A DNA stretch of 37,743 nt from contig CAIRHD010000044.1 in NCBI GenBank assembly GCA_903878265.1, forward strand, positions 1 to 37,743, in the 5' to 3' direction. The stretch comes from an uncultured Bacteroidales bacterium. Lineage in GTDB: Bacteria > Bacteroidota > Bacteroidia > Bacteroidales > UBA4417. Below, in pieces: positions 26,221 to 35,247 of the stretch. The notes beneath the pieces are model-generated. The model searched no databases. It saw only the letters and a list, made by a program, of their open reading frames with translations, and was not told where the DNA came from. Made by a program: the position numbers and the translations under genes. Positions within the stretch are counted from its first letter, which is position 1, and every line of letters starts with the position of its first letter.

Positions 26221-29200
26221 ATGAAAAATATATTCCGAATCCTACCGGCGATTTTATTGGGCTTCCTTCTGATGGCAAATGCTAGCAGGGCAGAGCAGTA
26301 TCATTACAAATCGGGAACCCCGGTAGTTAAACAAACAGCAGCAGGATGTACTCCGGGTGCTAATTTCAAATGGCTCGAAATCAACAACGTACGTACCCGT
26401 ATCAACACTGGTGGCGATATGTGGTGGGACTTTGAAGTTGCCCAATACGAAATCCCGAAAGGTTCGAAAAAGATGTCGATGTTTTCGGCCGCTTTATGGA
26501 TTGGTGGACTCGATGCCAACGGACAGTTGAAAATGGCCGCACTCCGCTACCGTCAGGTCGGTAACGATTATTGGCCTGGTCCGCTTACCATTGATGGAAC
26601 AGCCGCAATCAGCTCCGATGTGTGTGCCAAATGGGATAAACTTCACTACATCACCAGAGCGGAGGTCGATGATTTCCTTGCCGCTTACAACGACCCAGCG
26701 GGACATCCTGATTATCAGACTCCATCATCTATTGAAAATTATCCTGCGCATGGCGATCCGGGACAAAGTTACTATTTGGCACCTTTTTATGATAACGACC
26801 CAGATGGCGCAGGACCACAGGAACCTGATGGGGATTACAACACAAAGCAAGGCGATTATCCTTACTACGACTTGTCCAATGCGCTTTGTCATACAAACAC
26901 CCCAACTGCCGAAGGTGCTGGCAACCTTGTGGATCAGGTTTTAAAAGGGGATGCTACATTATGGTGGGTTTTCAACGATAAAGGCGCTATCCACAGCGAA
27001 TCAAAAGGGGAACCTATCGGACTGGAAATCAGGGCACAAGCCTTTGGGTTTTCAACCAACGACGAAATCAACAACATGACTTTCTATAGCTATGAAATCA
27101 TCAACAGATCTACTTACCGCCTTACCCAAACCTATTTCAGCCAATGGGTTGATACCGACCTTGGATATGCAAAGGACGATTATGTAGGTTGCGATGTAAT
27201 GCGTGGTTTGGGTTACTGCTACAACGGTACTGCTGTTGATGGTAGTGGACAGGCATTTGCTTATGGCGATAAACCCCCTGCCATTGGAGTTGACTTTTTT
27301 CAAGGCCCTTATATTGACAAAGATAAGAAAGGGAAAATTAATGGCGATAACCCTGCAACGACTGGCGATCCTACCTTCCACCTTAAAGGTTCACCAGATT
27401 TAAACTTTACAGGTGGGGCGCAAATGGTTCTTTGGGATGGGCAAACGCTGGAAAAAATTGTAAATGGGGATACCATTTTCAAAGTCATAAATTCAGCTGC
27501 CATCAATGGCATAAACTTTGGAAACGGCATTGAGGATGACGAACGTTTTGGGATGCGCAGGTTTGTGTATCATAACAACGGTGGATCAGCATACATGCAG
27601 GATCCTTCGGTGGCTATCGAATATTATAACTACCTGAAAGGGATATGGAAAGATGGCACCAAGATGCTTTACGGTGGCAATGGCCACGAAGGCGCAGGTG
27701 CACTTGTTCCTCCAATTGAAGCTGACTTTATGTTCCCTGGCATGACCGATATTTACGATTGGGGAACACGGGGCATTACTCCAAGTCCTAAAAACTGGAC
27801 TGAAGTAACCGCCAACAACCCTCCGGATGACCGCCGTTTTATGGAATCGGCCGGACCTTTTATATTGGAGCCAGGTGCTGTAAATTATATAACCGTAGGT
27901 ATTCCATGGGCTCAGGCACAAAGCGGTGGCCCGTTAGCCTCTGTAAGGATGTTACAACAGGTTGATGATAAATGCCAAATGTTGTTTGATAACTGTTTTA
28001 AAGTTATTTCCGGTCCTAACGCCCCCGATTTAACCATTAAAGAATTAGACAAAGGCTTGATCCTTTATATAACCAACCGTAAAACCAACGATGCTGGCAA
28101 TAACTATCAGGAAAAATATTCGGAATTTGACCCACGTATCCAAGGTTCGGAAACTGACCACTGGGATTCGTTGTATCATTTCGAGGGATACCAAATATAC
28201 CAATTGAAAGATGCAACAGTTTCGGTTGCCGATCTTAAAAATCCTGACATGGCCCGCTTGGTATTTCAATGTGATGTAAAAAACAATGTTTCTCAATTGG
28301 TTAATTTTTACTACAACCAAAACCTTAGTGGCAGTGCTCCTGTCGAAGAAGTGGTAGGTGTTAATAAAGGTATAACCCATTCGGTACAACTTACCAAGGA
28401 TGCTTTTGAAGGGAATGATTTGGTAAACCATAAGCAGTATTATTACCTTGCTGTTGCTTATGCCCAAAATAACTACAAGAAATATAACCAAACTGACCCA
28501 AGTGCATTGGATGGCCAAAAATTGCCCTATTTGGCAGGCCGGAAAAACATCAAGACATATACGGGAATCCCCCATGCCTCAGTCGGTATGATTTCGGCGA
28601 ACAGCACTTTCGGCGAAGAACTTGTTGTTACCCGCTTGGCCGGACAAGGCAATGGCGGTAAATTCCTTGATCTTTCGGATGAAACCATCGCTGAAATCAT
28701 GTCGAAAAGAATGGCCGATTCACTTAACGTTCCGGGTGGCCCAGATTACCCGATATCTTACAATCCTACTTATACAAAAGGCAATGGCCCGATTACGGTA
28801 AAAGTTATTGACCCTCTAAACGTAAAGGACGGTGAATATACTGTGAAATTTGATTCTATGTATAAAGTTGAAGTCCCTGTTGGCGAACTCGATACAGCAA
28901 TGTTGGTAGCAAGTTGGTCGTTAGTTGACAATATTACGGGTAAAGTTTATATTTCGGATACCACAATAAACACCCTGAATGAGCAATTATTCCTTGATTT
29001 GGGGTTATCTGTCAGCATTAACCAGACACTGTATCCAGGCCCTTATGTTGTTGGAACAAAGATAAAACAAGTAGCTGGTTCGCCTGATTTAATACTGCCT
29101 GATTACCAGCCTGTTCTTCCAAATAACGGATTTCTTGAAGGTACGATGGCCTTTCAGGATTCAACAAAACCTTGGTTGGATTTCCTTCCTGATATTGATG

Positions 29201-30531
29201 GATTCCCTATGTACGATTGGATAAAAGCCGGTTTGAAAACAGAAATACCAGCAGACTGGAACAACACAAAGGATAAATGTTTCGACCCTGAGTCGGTTTA
29301 TGAAACTGTATTAGGAGGAACCTGGACACCATATATGTTTGCTGAAACAGGCAGAACGGATACAGTAGTTGGGGTTGCGCATGGTGAATATCAGGTGGAA
29401 TCGCAATCGCGCGAATATTGTTCGTTTACTAATATATCGGGTGTTGATGTTGTTTTCACAGCCGATAAATCGAAATGGACACGTTGTGCGGTAGTCGAAT
29501 TATGTCCAGTTGACAAATCGAGTGCTGCCGAAGGCGGTGCAAAGCAATTTGAATTGCGTAAAGGCCGTTCCGTCAATCAGGATGGGGATACTGCAGTGCA
29601 GAGTAGCGATCCGGCTAAAAATTCTGATTTTATTTCCAAATACAGCATGGGATGGTTTCCTGGTTATGCAATCAATGTTGAAACTGGCGAACGTCTCAAC
29701 ATGTTGTTTGGCGAAGATTCCCGCCTTGTTGATGATAATGGACGGGATATGATATTCAATCCGTCCCCAAGAATCCGTACAGATAGAGGCCGACCCGTGA
29801 TGGGAGGAAAACACTTTATTTATGTAATGGCACATGTTGTCGGCAAGAAAAAAATTGTCGCCCCAAGCGCAACCCTCCCAGCAGAAGCTTATGATAACCC
29901 TGCTTATGATGGTTGTGCAAACTTTGTAAAACAAGTGAACACTCCTCGCAACCCTGTATTTATGAGGCAGGTACGCGGTTTGCAATTCTCAAATTGCATG
30001 TGGGTAAGTATTCCTATTGCCAACCCCGTAAATGGATGGTTGAGCAGCGACTTAAAAGTAAAACTGAGGATAACAAAACCTTATACAAGATATTTCTCTA
30101 CTGCAATTACTAATGGTTTACAAAATGCCAATAATTACTGGCCTATGTATAAATTCGATACAAAAGCAGTCACTACAAATTATGCAAATACAGAAAAAGC
30201 AAAAACGGATTTGGATTTGATAAATGTTGTTCCTAATCCATATAACGCTTATTCGAAGTATGAGGTTGACCAGTTTGATAACCGGATAAAAATAACCAAC
30301 CTTCCACAGAAATGTACAGTAGTTATTTATTCCGCAAATGGTAGCCTTATTAGACAGTTTAATAAGGATGAGGCAAAAACATCTATTGATTGGGATCTGA
30401 AAAACTTTGCCGGAATATCTATTGCAGGGGGTGTTTATATCATTCATGTAAAGACTGACCAAGGCGAGAAGGTTATCAAATGGTTTGGTTCATTGCGGCC
30501 TGTTGACTTTAACGGTATCCCACTCAATTAG
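26221..30531 (+). CDS. Very large secreted protein with atypical C-terminal sorting-like domain
   Basis: A 1,436-residue exported protein of unknown function. The ATG at 26221 gives a signal peptide (MKNIFRILPAILLGFLLMANASRA), so the open frame's first 11 residues (from 26188) are dropped. The N-terminal third has a striking motif run: INTGGDMWWDFEVAQYEIPK, AALWIGGLDANGQLKMAALR and YRQVGNDYWPGPLT, rich in Trp and Gly as in beta-sandwich or sugar-binding surfaces. The middle contains several Asp/Asn-rich loops (DNDPDGAGPQEPDGDYN) that could bind calcium. The C-terminus (INVVPNPYNAYSKYE ... GGVYIIHVKTDQGEKVIKW) resembles a T9SS type A or FlgD-like domain but extends a further ~15 residues (FGSLRPVDFNGIPLN). 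It lies 43 nt after the receptor and 40 nt before the PorV-like gene, so the three are very likely one transcript. Confidence 0.85.
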   Translation: MKNIFRILPAILLGFLLMANASRAEQYHYKSGTPVVKQTAAGCTPGANFKWLEINNVRTRINTGGDMWWDFEVAQYEIPKGSKKMSMFSAALWIGGLDANGQLKMAALRYRQVGNDYWPGPLTIDGTAAISSDVCAKWDKLHYITRAEVDDFLAAYNDPAGHPDYQTPSSIENYPAHGDPGQSYYLAPFYDNDPDGAGPQEPDGDYNTKQGDYPYYDLSNALCHTNTPTAEGAGNLVDQVLKGDATLWWVFNDKGAIHSESKGEPIGLEIRAQAFGFSTNDEINNMTFYSYEIINRSTYRLTQTYFSQWVDTDLGYAKDDYVGCDVMRGLGYCYNGTAVDGSGQAFAYGDKPPAIGVDFFQGPYIDKDKKGKINGDNPATTGDPTFHLKGSPDLNFTGGAQMVLWDGQTLEKIVNGDTIFKVINSAAINGINFGNGIEDDERFGMRRFVYHNNGGSAYMQDPSVAIEYYNYLKGIWKDGTKMLYGGNGHEGAGALVPPIEADFMFPGMTDIYDWGTRGITPSPKNWTEVTANNPPDDRRFMESAGPFILEPGAVNYITVGIPWAQAQSGGPLASVRMLQQVDDKCQMLFDNCFKVISGPNAPDLTIKELDKGLILYITNRKTNDAGNNYQEKYSEFDPRIQGSETDHWDSLYHFEGYQIYQLKDATVSVADLKNPDMARLVFQCDVKNNVSQLVNFYYNQNLSGSAPVEEVVGVNKGITHSVQLTKDAFEGNDLVNHKQYYYLAVAYAQNNYKKYNQTDPSALDGQKLPYLAGRKNIKTYTGIPHASVGMISANSTFGEELVVTRLAGQGNGGKFLDLSDETIAEIMSKRMADSLNVPGGPDYPISYNPTYTKGNGPITVKVIDPLNVKDGEYTVKFDSMYKVEVPVGELDTAMLVASWSLVDNITGKVYISDTTINTLNEQLFLDLGLSVSINQTLYPGPYVVGTKIKQVAGSPDLILPDYQPVLPNNGFLEGTMAFQDSTKPWLDFLPDIDGFPMYDWIKAGLKTEIPADWNNTKDKCFDPESVYETVLGGTWTPYMFAETGRTDTVVGVAHGEYQVESQSREYCSFTNISGVDVVFTADKSKWTRCAVVELCPVDKSSAAEGGAKQFELRKGRSVNQDGDTAVQSSDPAKNSDFISKYSMGWFPGYAINVETGERLNMLFGEDSRLVDDNGRDMIFNPSPRIRTDRGRPVMGGKHFIYVMAHVVGKKKIVAPSATLPAEAYDNPAYDGCANFVKQVNTPRNPVFMRQVRGLQFSNCMWVSIPIANPVNGWLSSDLKVKLRITKPYTRYFSTAITNGLQNANNYWPMYKFDTKAVTTNYANTEKAKTDLDLINVVPNPYNAYSKYEVDQFDNRIKITNLPQKCTVVIYSANGSLIRQFNKDEAKTSIDWDLKNFAGISIAGGVYIIHVKTDQGEKVIKWFGSLRPVDFNGIPLN

Positions 30532-30571
30532 GAGAAAGTAGAATATTAACCTCTAAAAACGGACTTTACAC

Positions 30572-31624
30572 ATGAAAAATATCTATAAGTCGATCATAAC
30601 AATATTTCTGTCAGCGGTATTGGTTCTTCCAGTAATAACGTTTGCAGGAAACAAGGACAGGTCGGGACAGGCCGGTGCATCGGAACTTTTAATCAACCCT
30701 TGGGCACGCAGTTCAGGTTGGGGCGGTGTGAACATAGCAAATAGTTTTGGCCTTGAGAGCATCTATACAAATGTTGCCGGATTAGCTTTCACTAAAAAGA
30801 CAGAGCTTATATTCAGCCATACTCAATGGTTAAAAGGATCGGAAATTGGGATAAACAACTTCGGGTTTGCTCAAAAAGTTGGCGAATCAAGTGTTCTTGG
30901 TTTAACAGTGAATACAATGACTTTCGGCGATCTGCCTATAACCACCACCGAATTGCCCGAGGGTGGAGTTGGAACATTTTCACCATCCTATATGAATATC
31001 AATGTAGCGTATGCCAAAGCTTTTTCAAATTCGATTTATGGCGGTTTCAATTTCAAGATTATTTCTGAATCCATCAGCGATGTTGGGGCACAAGGGGTTG
31101 CAATTGATGCAGGTATCCAATATGTAACCGGCGAAAAGGAAAATATCCATTTTGGAATCTCTTTGAAGAATGTTGGCCCAACCATGAAATTCAGTGGCGA
31201 TGGTTTATCTATCCGGAGTTTTTTGCCAGGTCAATCAAGCCAGTTTACGGTCGAACACCGTTCGGCAGAATTTGAATTACCATCGCAATTGAACATTGGT
31301 GGTTCTTATGCGTTTTTATTCAACGAAATTCATACATTAACCGTGGCGGCAGCGTTTATATCTAATGCTTTCAATAAGGACCAGTATGTATTAGGAGCAG
31401 AATATCAGCTGAAGAACTACCTGATGTTACGCGGTGCTTATACCTACGAAGAAGGAATAAATACTAACCTGAGCACAACAGCAATGACTGGGCCAAGTGC
31501 TGGGTTAACTGTACAGGTTCCTATAAACGTGGAAAAAAACTCGGTATTCTCGGTTGATTATTCCTATCGCGCAACCAACCCTTTTAAAGGGTGTCATACT
31601 ATGGCCGTAAGGCTTAGTTTCTAA
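30572..31624 (+). CDS. PorV/PorQ-family outer-membrane protein
   Basis: A 350-residue beta-barrel protein of the PorV/PorQ (UPF0164-like) superfamily. It has a signal peptide (MKNIYKSIITIFLSAVLVLPVITFA-G), the family's N-terminal pattern GASELLINPWARSSGWGGVN followed by ESIYTNVAGLAFTKKTEL (equivalent to the YNPA region of PorV), then alternating strands to a C-terminal Phe (MAVRLSF). It is shorter than and clearly different from the PorV at 7886-9076. PorV delivers T9SS cargo to the sortase and PorQ is a related T9SS protein; a paralogue next to one huge secreted protein suggests a dedicated carrier for that protein, which is inference. It is the last gene of the receptor operon, followed by a terminator. 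Confidence 0.88.
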   Translation: MKNIYKSIITIFLSAVLVLPVITFAGNKDRSGQAGASELLINPWARSSGWGGVNIANSFGLESIYTNVAGLAFTKKTELIFSHTQWLKGSEIGINNFGFAQKVGESSVLGLTVNTMTFGDLPITTTELPEGGVGTFSPSYMNINVAYAKAFSNSIYGGFNFKIISESISDVGAQGVAIDAGIQYVTGEKENIHFGISLKNVGPTMKFSGDGLSIRSFLPGQSSQFTVEHRSAEFELPSQLNIGGSYAFLFNEIHTLTVAAAFISNAFNKDQYVLGAEYQLKNYLMLRGAYTYEEGINTNLSTTAMTGPSAGLTVQVPINVEKNSVFSVDYSYRATNPFKGCHTMAVRLSF

Positions 31625-31671
31625 AAGAATAAAGTGGCTCTGGCCGCATAAACAGGCAAACAATTTTTAAA

Positions 31672-31712
31672 GAAAGGACTCTTTTGTTTTAAGGGTCTTT
31701 TCTTCTTATTTA
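31672..31712 (+). terminator. Terminator of the receptor operon
   Basis: GAAAGGACTC pairs with GGGTCTTTTC (10 bp with two G-T pairs) around an 11-nt AT-rich loop, followed by TTCTTATTT. It lies 47 nt after the PorV-like stop and directly before greA. Confidence 0.7.
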
Positions 31713-31722
31713 ACAATCACAA

Positions 31723-32211
31723 ATGGCTAACGCTATGAATCAGGTAACTTATTACACGAAAGATGGGTTCGAAAAAATAAAAACAGAACTGGAGCATTTA
31801 ATCCATATTGAGCGGCCTCTAATTTCGCAGCAAATTGCTGAAGCACGCGACAAAGGCGACCTTTCGGAAAATGCCGAATACGATGCAGCCAAAAACGCTC
31901 AAGGCATGCTCGAGATGCGAATTTCGAAAATGCAGGATATGATCCGTAATGCACGGTTGATCGATGAATCGAAAATGGATTCATCGAAAATCCAGATTTT
32001 ATCGACGGTGAAAATAAGGAATTTGAAGAATAATGCTGAAATGACTTATACGCTCGTTCCCGAAAATGAAGCTGACCTCAAAGCTGGAAAAATCTCGGTT
32101 TCGTCGCCCATAGCGAAGGGTTTGTTAGGAAAAGCAAAAGGCAGTAAAGTGGAAATTGCCATTCCGGCTGGTTCAATCACCATTGAAGTTGTTGAAATAT
32201 CGGTTAAATAA
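31723..32211 (+). CDS. greA: Transcription elongation factor GreA
   Basis: GreA rescues backtracked RNA polymerase by stimulating transcript cleavage. The protein has 162 residues, near the usual 158. The N-terminal coiled-coil hairpin carries the tip acidic pair Asp46 and Glu49 in ARDKGDLSENAEYDAAK, matching Asp41 and Glu44 of E. coli GreA. The C-terminal FKBP-like domain has ISVSSPIAKGLLGKAKG and ends IEVVEISVK. A second Met at residue 5 (MNQVTYYTKDGFEK) is a possible alternative start. The HIT gene follows after 6 nt, so the two are cotranscribed; this greA-HIT pairing is common in Bacteroidota as far as I recall. Confidence 0.97.
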   Translation: MANAMNQVTYYTKDGFEKIKTELEHLIHIERPLISQQIAEARDKGDLSENAEYDAAKNAQGMLEMRISKMQDMIRNARLIDESKMDSSKIQILSTVKIRNLKNNAEMTYTLVPENEADLKAGKISVSSPIAKGLLGKAKGSKVEIAIPAGSITIEVVEISVK

Positions 32212-32217
32212 ATAGCG

Positions 32218-32610
32218 ATGACAGGAATATTTTCACGAATTGCATCGGGCGAAATCCCTTCGTACAAAATAGCTGAGAACGATAGGTTTTTTGCTTTTTT
32301 GGATATTAATCCATTGGCAAAAGGTCATGTGCTGGTTATCCCGAAACAGGAAATCGATTACCTGTTCGACATGGAAGAAGAAATGTACAAGGATCTTTGG
32401 CAATTTGCCATGAAAGTGGCCAAAGCGGTAAAGCAGGTTGTACCCTGTATGAAAGTTGGTGTTGCTGTAATTGGGCTTGAAGTTCCCCATGCACATATCC
32501 ACCTTGTCCCTCTTAATACCATGGACGATATTAATTTCAGCAGGCCAAAACTAACTTTTCCAGCCGATGAAATGAAAAAACTTGCTGCTGAGATTGCCGA
32601 TGTTTTGTAG
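32218..32610 (+). CDS. HIT family (histidine triad) protein
   Basis: A 130-residue member of the HIT superfamily of nucleotide hydrolases and transferases, probably Hint-like, acting on purine nucleoside phosphoramidates or adenylated compounds in the cytosol. The triad motif is PHAHIHLVPL with His91, His93 and His95; the N-terminus IFSRIASGEIPSYKIAEND is the classic Hint opening, followed by AFLDINPLAKGHVLVIPK. Its natural substrate is not known. It follows greA by 6 nt and is closed by a terminator. Confidence 0.95.
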   Translation: MTGIFSRIASGEIPSYKIAENDRFFAFLDINPLAKGHVLVIPKQEIDYLFDMEEEMYKDLWQFAMKVAKAVKQVVPCMKVGVAVIGLEVPHAHIHLVPLNTMDDINFSRPKLTFPADEMKKLAAEIADVL

Positions 32611-32638
32611 AATAACTAACCAAGAAACCAAATATTTG

Positions 32639-32663
32639 ACCGCTTTTGCAAGGCGGTTTTTTT
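32639..32663 (+). terminator. Rho-independent terminator after HIT gene
   Basis: ACCGCTT pairs with AGGCGGT (one G-T pair) around the loop TTGCA, followed by TTTTTTT. It lies 28 nt after the HIT stop codon and shields the convergent gldA. Confidence 0.85.
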
Positions 32664-32797
32664 ATGCACAAAAATATATCGGGGTTTATGACAATGGACA
32701 AACCAATTGTTGAAAGATATTACCTATAACACCAAACTGCTTGATTGCTATATTTGATTTTTTACAAGCTTAGTTGATTTTGGCAAGAGTTGGTCAC

Positions 32798-33718
32798 TTA
32801 CACTTTCGTTTTTTTGCCTGTTAATGCCTGAAACACCTTTTCCAGATTATGTTCTTCCATATAGAGCGAAAGCAGGGTAAGATTATAATTAAGTGCGAAT
32901 TTGTTAATTTGTGGCCTGATATCCACGCCCGGTTTGGCTTGCAATTTCCATGAATTGCCAATGGTTTTCACAACCTTTGCAACTCCGGGAATTGTTAAAA
33001 GCAAATTTTCGGTAGTTGCTGTAGCAAATTCAACAGTAACAATATCGTGCGCATGTATTTCCGATAATTCGGCTGTTGGACCATCGGCTACGATTTTGCC
33101 CATGTTTATAATAATTGCACGGCTACATACGGCCTCCACTTCCTGCATGATATGGGTGGAAAGTACCACTGTTTTTTGTTTTCCAATCCCTTTTATCAGT
33201 TCACGGATTTCGAGCAATTGGTTTGGATCAAGTCCAGAAGTTGGTTCGTCAAGTATCAGAACATCAGGATTATGTATCAAAGCCTGTGCAAGTCCCACCC
33301 GTTGTCTGTAGCCTTTCGAAAGCGTACCGATTTTTTTGTTCTGCTCAGGGCCTAATCCTGTTTGCTCAATAATTTCAAGGATCCGCTTATGTGTCGCTTT
33401 GCCCAATTTATGGATTCCTGCAACAAACTCAAGGTATTCCTTTATGTACATATCCAAATACAATGGGTTATGCTCAGGCAAATAACCTACAATTTTTTTA
33501 ACCTCATCAGTTGCAAAAAGCACATCGTGGCCATTCACTGAAGCGTTTCCCGATGAAGGCGGAATGTAGCCAGTTAGTATTTTCATCAAGGTTGATTTGC
33601 CAGCACCATTTGGTCCTAACAACCCTACAATTTCTCCTTTGCCAATATTGATGTTCACTTTATCCAGCACAACCTGAGCGCCATAAACTTTAACAATATC
33701 ATGGGTTATAATCGACAT
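32798..33718 (-). CDS. gldA: GldA-like ABC transporter ATP-binding protein
   Basis: A 306-residue ATPase subunit of the GldA type, which works with the membrane proteins GldF and GldG in gliding Bacteroidota and also occurs in non-gliding members. Walker A is GPNGAGKST (residues 35-43), the signature LSKGYRQRVGLAQAL, Walker B VLILDEPTSGLDP, with the switch His in LSTHIMQEVEAVC. The segment GYLPEHNPLYLDMYIKEYLEF is characteristic of GldA. A ~90-residue C-terminal extension follows the ATPase core. The Met at 33716-33718 is chosen because the family starts just before the first beta strand (MSIITHDIVKVYG) and a -7 box lies 20 nt upstream; the open frame to 33865 is not used. No gldF or gldG is in the window, so a general ABC-2 exporter role remains possible. 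Confidence 0.85.
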   Translation of the reverse strand: MSIITHDIVKVYGAQVVLDKVNINIGKGEIVGLLGPNGAGKSTLMKILTGYIPPSSGNASVNGHDVLFATDEVKKIVGYLPEHNPLYLDMYIKEYLEFVAGIHKLGKATHKRILEIIEQTGLGPEQNKKIGTLSKGYRQRVGLAQALIHNPDVLILDEPTSGLDPNQLLEIRELIKGIGKQKTVVLSTHIMQEVEAVCSRAIIINMGKIVADGPTAELSEIHAHDIVTVEFATATTENLLLTIPGVAKVVKTIGNSWKLQAKPGVDIRPQINKFALNYNLTLLSLYMEEHNLEKVFQALTGKKTKV

Positions 33719-33738
33719 TTTCTTGTTTTTTGGTAGTG

Positions 33739-33746
33739 CAAACCTA
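33739..33746 (-). promoter_or_regulatory. Bacteroidota-type -7 box of gldA
   Basis: TAGGTTTG on the minus strand matches TAnnTTTG exactly, 20 nt before the chosen gldA start. No TTTG lies at the ideal 19-21-nt distance. Confidence 0.45.
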
Positions 33747-33849
33747 CAAAATTTACCTGTACTAAGGAGCTGTTTACAAATTTGTGGAGCATTAGAACTT
33801 GTGCCTTTTGAAATAAAATATTTATTAAAAACTTGAATCGCGTTGATCC

Positions 33850-33867
33850 ATGTGCTTTGAAGCACAT
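33850..33867. promoter_or_regulatory. 18-bp palindrome between gldA and aroC
   Basis: Arms ATGTGCTT and AAGCACAT are a perfect 8-bp inverted repeat with a 2-nt spacer (TG). It lies about 130 nt from the gldA start and 245 nt from aroC, as expected for a dimeric regulator site or an RNA hairpin in a longer leader. Confidence 0.4.
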
Positions 33868-34099
33868 CATATATTACTTTAAATCAACATTATGTATATA
33901 ATGCCAAATAGAATTATTGAAAATCTAGTATCTATAAACCGGGTATTTGTTTGCTCAAATAATCGAATGTGACATAAAAGATACTTTATTTCATAACGAT
34001 TCGTAAGCTTAGTTTCCCGTTTGTACAACATTGGAACCGAAAACATAACATTTACGGTTTCATTACGTTAATAATCCATTCCAACTTCTATATTGTGTT

Positions 34100-34107
34100 T
34101 ACCTTTG
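34100..34107 (+). promoter_or_regulatory. -7-like box abutting the aroC start
   Basis: TACCTTTG matches TAnnTTTG exactly but ends only 4 nt before the ATG. If used, the aroC transcript would be leaderless or nearly so. No -33 element is clear. Confidence 0.35.
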
Positions 34108-34111
34108 TACC

Positions 34112-35194
34112 ATGTCAGCTAATACTTTTGGAACTTTATTTCGGCTAACCACGTTTGGCGAGTCGCATGGTGCAGCCTTGGGTGGCATAATCGATGGCTG
34201 CCCGGCGGGATTGGCCATTAATATTGATTTTATGCAGCATGAACTCAACCGCCGTCGCCCTGGACAATCGGAAATGACTACCCCGCGAGATGAAAGTGAT
34301 TCCATTGAACTACTTTCCGGAATTTTTGAAGGAAAATCCACCGGTTCGCCAATTGCGTTTTTAGTCCGGAACAAAGACCAACACAGCACCGATTACGATC
34401 ATTTGCGTGATGCTTATCGCCCTTCCCACGCCGATTTTACTTACGATTCCAAATACGGATTTCGCGATTACCGTGGTGGCGGCCGTTCATCAGCTCGCGA
34501 AACACTTTCGCGTGTTGCAGGTGGTGCAGTTGCTAAATTATTGTTGTATCAATATGGGATCAAGGTAAAAGCGTATGTTAGCTCTATTGGAGATGTTCAT
34601 GTTGAGAGAGAGTTTAATATCGACCAACTGGATGAAACAGAAAACAGTCCGGTTCGTTGTCCGGATAAGGAAGCTTCTGCAAAAATGATTCAGCTTATAA
34701 CAGCGTTAAAAACCGATGGAGATACTACAGGCGGAATAATAACCTGTATAATCAATGGTGTTCCTCCAGGATTGGGCGAACCGGTTTTTGATAAACTTCA
34801 AGCCGATTTGGCAAAAGCGGCCATGAGCATCAATACCGCCAAAGGTTTTGAGTATGGCGAAGGGTTTAATGCACCTTCCATGCGCGGTTCCATCCATAAC
34901 GATATTTTTACGGCCAACCAACAAGGTGTTATCGGCACCAAAACAAACCATTCAGGCGGGATTCAGGGTGGCATAAGCAATGGCAACGATATAGTTTTCA
35001 GGGTTGCTTTTAAGCCAATTGCTACCATTCAGCAATCGCAAGCTTCGGTTAACAGCAAAGGCGAAAATATAATATTGGCGGCTAAAGGGAGGCACGATGT
35101 GTGCGTTGTTCCCCGTGCCGTCCCAATTGTTGAAGCTATGTCAGCAATGGTTATTGCCGATCATTTGCTCCGTAATCGGTCGGCCCGGTTGTAG
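34112..35194 (+). CDS. aroC: Chorismate synthase
   Basis: AroC makes chorismate from 5-enolpyruvylshikimate 3-phosphate, the last shikimate step, using reduced FMN. The protein has 360 residues, the normal size. All three signatures are present: [18 protein letters not shown] (from residue 16), [20 protein letters not shown], and the C-terminal [17 protein letters not shown]. The FMN and substrate residues within these look intact. The start [20 protein letters not shown] is the standard N-terminus. It is divergent from gldA; an AsmA-family gene begins 53 nt downstream on the same strand and may be cotranscribed, though their functions are unrelated. Confidence 0.97.
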   Translation: MSANTFGTLFRLTTFGESHGAALGGIIDGCPAGLAINIDFMQHELNRRRPGQSEMTTPRDESDSIELLSGIFEGKSTGSPIAFLVRNKDQHSTDYDHLRDAYRPSHADFTYDSKYGFRDYRGGGRSSARETLSRVAGGAVAKLLLYQYGIKVKAYVSSIGDVHVEREFNIDQLDETENSPVRCPDKEASAKMIQLITALKTDGDTTGGIITCIINGVPPGLGEPVFDKLQADLAKAAMSINTAKGFEYGEGFNAPSMRGSIHNDIFTANQQGVIGTKTNHSGGIQGGISNGNDIVFRVAFKPIATIQQSQASVNSKGENIILAAKGRHDVCVVPRAVPIVEAMSAMVIADHLLRNRSARL

Positions 35195-35247
35195 CAATGT
35201 TTTTTCAATTCTATAAATTTAAACAAATACTAATTCATCCCTACAAT

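Larger units (their letters stand above)
33719..34111. other. Divergent regulatory region between gldA and aroC
   Basis: A 393-bp AT-rich gap with no gene. It contains a -7 box for gldA (33739-33746), an 18-bp palindrome (33850-33867) and a -7-like box directly before aroC (34100-34107). Nothing else was recognised. Confidence 0.75.

Noticed and set aside
28045-28575. Minus-strand open frame (176 codons) inside the large secreted protein gene
   Set aside because: Antisense shadow; the plus frame is continuous with a signal peptide and C-terminal domain.
22446-30531. SusC/SusD-type glycan uptake pair
   Set aside because: The gene after the receptor lacks SusD character (no lipoprotein signal, three times too long).
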